Positions 38,202 through 43,560 of a stretch of DNA of 43,560 bases are shown here, piece after piece. Position 1 is the stretch's first letter; every line of letters begins with the position of its first letter. The stretch comes from Bacteroidota bacterium (lineage in GTDB: Bacteria > Bacteroidota > Bacteroidia > JACPRZ01), in assembly GCA_016193485.1 (NCBI GenBank), contig JACPRZ010000050.1, positions 1 through 43,560 of the forward strand. Direction: 5' to 3'. Both the position numbers and the translations under genes were made by a program. The notes under the pieces were generated by a model. The model was not told the origin of the DNA. It searched no databases and saw only the letters and a program-made list of their open reading frames with translations.

Positions 38202-39764
38202 TTACTGATTTGATTTTACGATTAATTTATCCTTCGGGAGACAATTGGCAAGGGGAACACATACGAGCATAAGAATTCCAATGAGCCATTTAACCGGGGC
38301 ATAATCATATTGCCGGGTGGAGAATCCCCATGCAATCATCGTGATCGCCCCTGCCACAGTAAGAAATACCAGTAAATATCTGAAACGCTGGCTGTTCTTC
38401 CGCTCTCCGGCAGGCACCGGCTCGTCCTCTTCCGGGGGCATTTCAATAATGGGCAGCACTTTCAACAGTATCAGAAAAATCAGCAATCCCCAAAAAATGG
38501 TTCCATACGTTACCGCCTGTTCAGAGAAGGTTGGTGAATAAGGGATTGCCTCTTCTTTCAGGGATTCAATGTGGAATGTAAACTGGGCGGGAACCACCAC
38601 TAATATGCGCTTAAGGTAAAGCGCTAAGAATACGAGAAATGCCACAACACCCGATAAAGGGACATTGATATATTTGGCTTTAAGCCCTTGCCTGAAAAAA
38701 TAGAAGAAAGGAATGAAAAGCCCTGTAATTACCGCAAACCAGAACATACCGGAAAACTCACCGGTCAAAAGGGATTTTGCAGTCGCTTTCTCCAGTGGCG
38801 GTGCGGCATAATTGCCGACCATCATTTCCGACCAGAGAAAATAAATGTAGAGGGCAATCACAAAGGCGAGGAATACGCCTAAAACCTGAAAATTCTTGTC
38901 CGGAAAAATTTCTTTCCATCCGTAAGCCCCGCGCAGGATAGACATCGTTAAAATGACAAAGGAAAAGCCCGTAACGATGGCTCCCAATACAAAATAAGGC
39001 GCCATCAGCGGATTGAACCAACCCGGATGTGATTGCAGCATACCGAAAAATAACCCATAGACCGAGTGAACCGACACCATAATGGGAAGAAGAGGTAGGG
39101 CGCACCAGAAGCAGGTTATTTCATGCCTTTTGCGTTCTGCTTCCGTATCTTCATAACCCCATGCTAATGCTTTATAGAAACCCTTCCACCTGGGAGCAAT
39201 CGTGCTCATCAGCCAAAAATCCCTTCGCATCGAGAGATATAAGTAGGAAGAAGTTCCAAAAATGTAAAGGGTGATGACGGTGCATGACCAAACCATTGGC
39301 GAGTGCCATCTGCCATACAATACCGTGTTAATAATAAACCACCCCATTTTTCCGGTATCAAGGCCGATATTGGTAACAGCAACAATCATTGAAACGATAG
39401 TAATTAATTCAGCCAGGCGGGCGATGTTACGCAGGTGCCTGAGCCGCAGTACCCGCACCGTAGCAGAAATGGCGATACCCACATGGCTGACCCCTATCCA
39501 TTGAACAACATGGGCAACCGTGATGCCCCAGATAGCCCCATAATTGGTTGTGCCGTCAAGAGCGTGGCCGTGAATAAACATATCAATGCAATAGTAAAGC
39601 CAAATGCCTACCAATATTACTGTGGCGCCCAATACCATGGTATAGCCATTTCCCTTTCCGGCCAGCGGCCGGATAAACGGCTCAAAATTTGTTTTAAAGT
39701 TACCCGCATTAGAACCATTCGTTTTTAATTCAACTGCCTTACTCATCGGTTTTTTTGTTTCCAT
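38202..39764 (-). CDS. NrfD/PsrC-family quinol-interacting membrane subunit
   Basis: The protein has 520 residues from the ATG at 39764; a longer frame to 39803 is less likely. It has about ten hydrophobic helices, with conserved segments GAIWGITVAHVVQWIGVSHVGIAIS and RLARLAELITIVSMI, WHSPMVWSC, and SVHSVYGLFFG, characteristic of the larger NrfD-family proteins such as ActC/ActF of alternative complex III. Those subunits oxidise menaquinol near the periplasmic face and pass electrons to the Fe-S partner. Here the partner is the ferredoxin at 40705-41622. No molybdopterin subunit lies in this operon. Confidence 0.9.
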   Translation of the reverse strand: METKKPMSKAVELKTNGSNAGNFKTNFEPFIRPLAGKGNGYTMVLGATVILVGIWLYYCIDMFIHGHALDGTTNYGAIWGITVAHVVQWIGVSHVGIAISATVRVLRLRHLRNIARLAELITIVSMIVAVTNIGLDTGKMGWFIINTVLYGRWHSPMVWSCTVITLYIFGTSSYLYLSMRRDFWLMSTIAPRWKGFYKALAWGYEDTEAERKRHEITCFWCALPLLPIMVSVHSVYGLFFGMLQSHPGWFNPLMAPYFVLGAIVTGFSFVILTMSILRGAYGWKEIFPDKNFQVLGVFLAFVIALYIYFLWSEMMVGNYAAPPLEKATAKSLLTGEFSGMFWFAVITGLFIPFFYFFRQGLKAKYINVPLSGVVAFLVFLALYLKRILVVVPAQFTFHIESLKEEAIPYSPTFSEQAVTYGTIFWGLLIFLILLKVLPIIEMPPEEDEPVPAGERKNSQRFRYLLVFLTVAGAITMIAWGFSTRQYDYAPVKWLIGILMLVCVPLANCLPKDKLIVKSNQ

Positions 39765-39817
39765 TTTTATTTTGTTTAAGTTAAAAAATAAAAAAGCCGC
39801 CAATAAAAATTCTCCTG

Positions 39818-40660
39818 TTATGAACGCTTGTAATAAACAATAGTAATCAGAATCAAAATTACAATTACAGTTATCAAACTTAAAAACATACGGTCAAGAG
39901 CGGCATTGGAGCCCGCCTGTCTTATAATTATTGTATTGATATCGGATTTCTTCATATCATAAATTGTGGGAACTCCCCAATCAATAGTCGCTTTTTTTTC
40001 AACATTACCATAGGTTTCGTTATTTTCAATTTTCACCGAAATAGTTACATTTCCTACAGAATCCCCAGGTAAATCATTATATTGAAACGCAATAGAGCTT
40101 TGTCCATTTTCCAATAAACCTGTACCAATGTTCAGATTACCGAATAAGCGTTGAGCATAAAAGGAAATATCAACTCCCTCAAGAGGTATTTCTTTCCCAT
40201 TGCCTGGCTCATTTGCAGTCACGCTGATGGTTTTTACCGAATCAATTACTGAAAGCGACAATTCCATCCGGACATCTTTTACGGTAATTTCACCTTCTGC
40301 GCTTTTGTAAGCATCATCACCGTCAAATTTTGCAATAAGAATAATATTACCGAGAGAATCCCTCAATAATTTTTCTTCGGGTATTTCAACCGTTGCCTCC
40401 CCTTCATCATTGGTTTGAATATCGCCAAGATGATTATCCATTGATTTAACAAAAAAATGCACAGTCGCATTTGCAACCGGAAAAGGCCTCTTTTCTTTCT
40501 TTGACGTAACCTTTGCTGTTAGTGCTTTAGCATTATCCGAATTCTTATAATAATTCAGTGAAATGGATGTCTTTAACTTTTCCTGTGCCTGTTCCTGCGC
40601 AAATGTCATCCCGTACACTATAGATAACATTAAAATTGCACTTGAAATTATTTTTGTCAT
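39818..40660 (-). CDS. Periplasmic Ig-like protein with C-terminal membrane anchor
   Basis: The 280-residue protein has a signal peptide (1-21, TFAQ) and about two immunoglobulin-like beta-sandwich domains (VANATVHFFVKSMDNHLGDIQTNDEGEATVEIPE; then LEGVDISFYAQRLFG). A C-terminal helix (LDRMFLSLITVIVILILITIVYY) anchors it in the inner membrane. No cofactor motif was found. It lies between the ferredoxin and NrfD genes, so it is probably an assembly or scaffold part of that module. A degenerate FNR-like box overlaps its start region (40661-40674). Confidence 0.75.
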   Translation of the reverse strand: MTKIISSAILMLSIVYGMTFAQEQAQEKLKTSISLNYYKNSDNAKALTAKVTSKKEKRPFPVANATVHFFVKSMDNHLGDIQTNDEGEATVEIPEEKLLRDSLGNIILIAKFDGDDAYKSAEGEITVKDVRMELSLSVIDSVKTISVTANEPGNGKEIPLEGVDISFYAQRLFGNLNIGTGLLENGQSSIAFQYNDLPGDSVGNVTISVKIENNETYGNVEKKATIDWGVPTIYDMKKSDINTIIIRQAGSNAALDRMFLSLITVIVILILITIVYYKRS

Positions 40661-40704
40661 CTGATAATTATTAATGATTAATATTTTTTTTACTTTAATA
40701 ATGG

Positions 40705-41622
40705 TTAACTTTTACCCTCCTCCTCCGCTTCTTTAAAAGGAAATATTCTGTGCACTGGCGGTAAATAATATACGCTTGGCCTGGTACCCAGGTGTTCATA
40801 TAACCTGTAGCCACCCTTATCCCTGATCAGTTCACTGAACCTGAGTGTTTCATCCCCATTGGTTACGGCATCCTCATTAATATCGCCAAAGTAATAAACA
40901 CCGTTCGGGCAGGCAGAAACGCAATGAGGCAGTTTTCCTTCTTTCAGCAAATCAGGGCAAAAATCACATTTTGAGACAGTTCCCATTTTAGGCGGAAAGC
41001 CGGTTTCGGGAGAACCGGGCTGCTCGCTGATTTCTTTCGGCAAGTCCGGTTTCCCCCAGGTAAATACTCTTGATGAATAGGGACAAGCCACCATGCAAAA
41101 CCTGCAGCCGATGCAGCGTTCGGTATCTATCAGCACTATTCCATCACTCCTTTTGAAAGTGGCGCCAGGCGGACAAACTTTCTGGCATGGTGAATTATCG
41201 CAATGCATACATGGCTTAGGCATCCAGTAGGGTGCAGTATTTTTGCTGTCCTGCATTCTGAATACTTTTATCCAGTCCTGGCCGGGCTGAAGATGGTGTG
41301 CGGCTTTACATGCCTGTTCGCACTTTAGTGCGTGCTTGCACCGTGATAGGTCAATCACCATCACAAATTTTTTCCCGGGTATGCCTTTACGCGCTTCTTC
41401 TGGCGGAGCGCCCGCACCGCAATGCTGCAGATGGGATGAATCCACTTCCACCAGTTTACCATCAGGACTTAGTAATTTAACTTTTGCGCCAGTTGGAACT
41501 TCTTCCTCCTTTGAACAGGAGGAGAAAAGGCCTGCGCCCGCTGCCGTTGCTGCGGCTCCCGCAATTAAACTGCCTTTGAGAAAGTTCCTTCTCGAATTTT
41601 CGTTCTGATTTTCTTTTTCCAT
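40705..41622 (-). CDS. Tat-exported, lipid-anchored four-cluster ferredoxin (NrfC/ActB-like), cluster I missing one ligand
   Basis: The 305-residue protein has a Tat signal SRRNFLKGS (10-18) and a lipobox LFSSC (Cys36), so it should be an extracytoplasmic lipoprotein. Cluster II is Cys138/141/146/150, III Cys170/173/176/180, IV Cys219/222/234/238. Cluster I has Cys95, Cys101 and Cys105, but the second ligand position (98) is Ala, so it may hold a [3Fe-4S] or no cluster. The C-terminal region PSVYYLPPVHRIFPF is typical of this family. It starts the minus-strand operon with an Ig-like protein, NrfD, cytochrome c and a Crp/Fnr protein. Confidence 0.9.
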   Translation of the reverse strand: MEKENQNENSRRNFLKGSLIAGAAATAAGAGLFSSCSKEEEVPTGAKVKLLSPDGKLVEVDSSHLQHCGAGAPPEEARKGIPGKKFVMVIDLSRCKHALKCEQACKAAHHLQPGQDWIKVFRMQDSKNTAPYWMPKPCMHCDNSPCQKVCPPGATFKRSDGIVLIDTERCIGCRFCMVACPYSSRVFTWGKPDLPKEISEQPGSPETGFPPKMGTVSKCDFCPDLLKEGKLPHCVSACPNGVYYFGDINEDAVTNGDETLRFSELIRDKGGYRLYEHLGTRPSVYYLPPVHRIFPFKEAEEEGKS

Positions 41623-41707
41623 TGGTATATTTAATATTATTAAATTTTACATGCTTTATTTTTATCCATGAAAATTAAATTTTTCGGTTCAAAGATTAGG
41701 TATTTTA

Positions 41708-41755
41708 CAATTATTGTTAATGAGATGGCTCAATGTTTCACCTGATAATTATCAA
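41708..41755 (-). promoter_or_regulatory. FNR-like box and promoter of the quinol-oxidation operon
   Basis: The minus strand has TTGATAATTATCAG (41755-41742), then ATTGAG with TTG at offset 22, and TAATTG (41713-41708). The start codon is about 86 bp further on. The -7 sequence equals that at 28531-28536. Confidence 0.7.
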
Positions 41756-42123
41756 GTTAAATAATTACTACGATCACTATTTCTACTGCCGAGGTCCGGC
41801 TCAGGGAAATCAATTCCCTGCCCCATCAGAGGCATATTGAATACTGTTAGCAGAGATGAATGCGGAGTAAACTACCACCGTCTAAGACGGTGGGTTTTCA
41901 CGTTCAAGTAAAGGTGAACTTTCCAACAAAAGATACACCCGCGGCATCATGTTGCAACCCTTAATAAATGACGTATCGGCAAAATTCAGATGCGCAAAAT
42001 ATCCGGACAACTGAAATGAAAAAATGATGGATTTTCTTTGCTTTATATACCTTAGGATATTTATTTGTTAACACAGGAACGTAAGTTTTGACATACACCC
42101 GGCTGCACAATTAACTTTTTTTA
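41756..42123. other. Intergenic region with two hairpins
   Basis: CAGGGAA/TTCCCTG (41812-41831) and the 19-bp palindrome CCACCGTC-TAA-GACGGTGG (41875-41893, followed by GTTTT) are the only structures seen in this divergent gap. The second could be a terminator or a hairpin left from an IS200/IS605 end. No open frame here looks real. Confidence 0.5.
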
Positions 42124-42131
42124 TATCTTTG
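42124..42131 (+). promoter_or_regulatory. -7 promoter element of the last gene
   Basis: TATCTTTG matches TAnnTTTG and lies 25 bp before the ATG at 42157. A convincing -33 TTG at the usual distance is not evident. Confidence 0.5.
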
Positions 42132-42156
42132 AAACGCAAAAGATTAAAATAGGTTT

Positions 42157-43560
42157 ATGATTTTTATCCGGATATTCCCGGTTTTCACCGCATTTTTTAC
42201 GCTTTCATTCACTATTATGTTCAATCCCGGAATCGGGCAAACCATACCGGTTGCAAATTTTACCACATCCGATACAGGCTGCACCGGATCCCGTACCGTT
42301 GATTTCCAGGATCTCACTTCAGGTTCTCCGGACCAGTGGTTTTGGAATTTTGGAGATAATAATACCGATACCGTTCAGAATCCTTCTCATACGTATTCGG
42401 TTGATGATACCTTTACCGTAACCCTCGTGGCATGCAATATGATGGGCTGCGATACGGTTGTTAAGAATATTATTCTGAAAGGCCCTCTTGCGGCCACCTG
42501 TTTCCCCAACGCAACATATTATTGCTGCCTCCAGGGAATTTATAATGTAACCGTTGGCGCGATTAACAATACCACCTCTCATGACAGCGGAAAATATAAA
42601 AATTATTCATGTAATTTTGTAACCACACTTACGGCAGGGCAATTCTTCTCAATAGAAATTGAAACCGGCCCTTCCCTGTATGAAAATGTAAGGGCATGGA
42701 TTGATTTTAATGATGATGCTTTATTTGATACCGTAAACGAAAAAGTTTTCGAATCGCTGAATAAATTAAAATACCACAGCGGTTTATTGTATTTGCCTGA
42801 TACCGGAAATGTCAAAACCGGACGCACGTTGCGGATGCGTGTTGGATCCGATAATGTCAATTGGCCTGTCCCGGAACCATGCACCAACCCAAGATATGGA
42901 CAGTTTGAGGACTACGGTATTATCATAAAAGGTAAATCAATCCCGCCAACCGCAAATTTTACAGGATCTCAAACGGTTATTTGCCTTTATAGTACCATAA
43001 CATTTACCGACCTTTCTGGCGGGTTCCCCGATTCCTGGTATTGGGATTTCGGTGACACCACAACGTCAACCCTGAAAAACCCCAGCCACACGTATACGGA
43101 TACCGGTATATTTACCGTTTCCCTTGTCTCCTTTAACCAGTATGGAAGCGATACCATGTTAAAAACCGGATATATCAGGGTTCTTGACGCACCGATACCC
43201 TCATGTATCCCTCCTATTATAAATTCCTGCTGCGGAACCGGAATTTACCGTCTCCTGTTTGCAACGATTGATAATATTACAGGTGACAGCGCTGACTGGT
43301 ATTCTGATTTTACCTGTGAACAATATGCTGATGTCCTTACAGGCGGGAAATATTCCATATCTGTTGAAACCGGTCCGGTTTATAGTGAAGACCTTCGTGC
43401 CTGGATTGACTATAATAATGACGGAATATTTTCAAACCAGGGTGAATTGGTTTTAAGCAGTAATACACTGCAATACCACAATGGTATTGTGCGAATTCCG
43501 GCAGTATCCGATACCAACATCAGTTTGCGGATGAGAATCGCCTCCGATTATGGATCGGTG
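42157..43560 (+). CDS. PKD and GEVED-domain surface protein (3' end outside window)
   Basis: The open frame from ATG 42157 runs without a stop to the last base (468 codons). A signal peptide (about 1-28, MFNPGIGQ) precedes a PKD domain (DQWFWNFGDNNTDTVQNPSHTYS). A GEVED-type domain follows (YENVRAWIDFNDDALFDTVNEKVFES). A second PKD domain (DSWYWDFGDTTTSTLKNPSHTYT) and a second GEVED-like unit (DLRAWIDYNNDGIFSNQGELV) come next. Such proteins in Bacteroidota are usually exported by T9SS, but the C-terminus is not visible. It is similar in style to the giant protein at the left end. Confidence 0.9.
   Translation, partial: MIFIRIFPVFTAFFTLSFTIMFNPGIGQTIPVANFTTSDTGCTGSRTVDFQDLTSGSPDQWFWNFGDNNTDTVQNPSHTYSVDDTFTVTLVACNMMGCDTVVKNIILKGPLAATCFPNATYYCCLQGIYNVTVGAINNTTSHDSGKYKNYSCNFVTTLTAGQFFSIEIETGPSLYENVRAWIDFNDDALFDTVNEKVFESLNKLKYHSGLLYLPDTGNVKTGRTLRMRVGSDNVNWPVPEPCTNPRYGQFEDYGIIIKGKSIPPTANFTGSQTVICLYSTITFTDLSGGFPDSWYWDFGDTTTSTLKNPSHTYTDTGIFTVSLVSFNQYGSDTMLKTGYIRVLDAPIPSCIPPIINSCCGTGIYRLLFATIDNITGDSADWYSDFTCEQYADVLTGGKYSISVETGPVYSEDLRAWIDYNNDGIFSNQGELVLSSNTLQYHNGIVRIPAVSDTNISLRMRIASDYGSV

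Noticed and set aside
41875..41893. IS200/IS605 end or isolated insertion site
   Set aside because: The palindrome fits such an end, but there is no transposase, guide or second end nearby; kept only as a hairpin.
1..43560. tRNA, rRNA or riboswitch genes
   Set aside because: No cloverleaf, rRNA signature or known riboswitch core was noticed by eye; a covariance-model search would settle it.

Overview
The window comes from a member of the Bacteroidota, most likely an uncultured, AT-rich, anaerobically respiring lineage. This is inferred from a giant PKD/SprB-repeat adhesin followed by a PorP/SprF-family protein, two different type IX secretion (T9SS) C-terminal domain types, Bacteroidota-style promoters (TTG about 17-18 bp before TAnnTTTG), almost no Shine-Dalgarno sites, and DUF5777 beta-barrels. 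No rRNA, tRNA or CRISPR array was found.

Layout. 1-7.7 kb: the 3' part of a giant PKD/SprB-repeat surface protein and its SprF partner, separated by a 14-bp minisatellite and a MITE. 7.9-13.9 kb (minus): an arsenic operon with arsR, a secreted thioredoxin-like protein, an ABC permease and ATPase, arsM, a 4-TM protein, a 29-codon arsC stump, acr3 and a small coupled gene. 14.2-24.3 kb (plus): a Crp/Fnr regulator, a Tat-exported molybdoenzyme of ArrA type, its four-cluster Fe-S subunit, a TorD chaperone, a lipoprotein cytochrome with a DUF5777 barrel, a second Crp/Fnr regulator, a small lipoprotein and an EB_dh cytochrome. 24.8-33.9 kb: a porin, a YfiR-PP2C phosphatase, a SiaC protein, lipoproteins, a T9SS-tagged monoheme cytochrome and a second cytochrome/DUF5777 pair. 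34-37 kb: a Fic gene with phased upstream repeats, a broken IS200-like element with long terminal inverted repeats, and the relic 3' end of a third DUF5777 gene. 37-41.6 kb (minus): a membrane module of Tat lipoprotein ferredoxin, Ig-like protein, NrfD-type quinol oxidase, cytochrome c and a third Crp/Fnr regulator. 42.2 kb to the end: the start of another PKD/GEVED surface protein.

Main hypothesis. The Fe-S subunit next to the ArrA-like catalytic subunit ends in a T9SS type A sorting domain. The molybdoenzyme is therefore a candidate for export beyond the periplasm to the cell surface. The remaining genes could form an electron path to it: quinol to the NrfD/ferredoxin/cytochrome c module, then outer-membrane cytochrome lipoproteins with DUF5777 barrels, then surface cytochromes and the surface molybdoenzyme. 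The six active-site residues seen, and the adjacent ars operon, make arsenate a plausible acceptor, but the substrate is not proven. Several of these promoters share an FNR-like box at a nearly fixed distance from the -33 TTG, which suggests one regulon under one or more of the three Cys-rich Crp/Fnr proteins. The surface location, the electron path and the substrate are inferences; the domains, motifs and repeats are read directly from the sequence.
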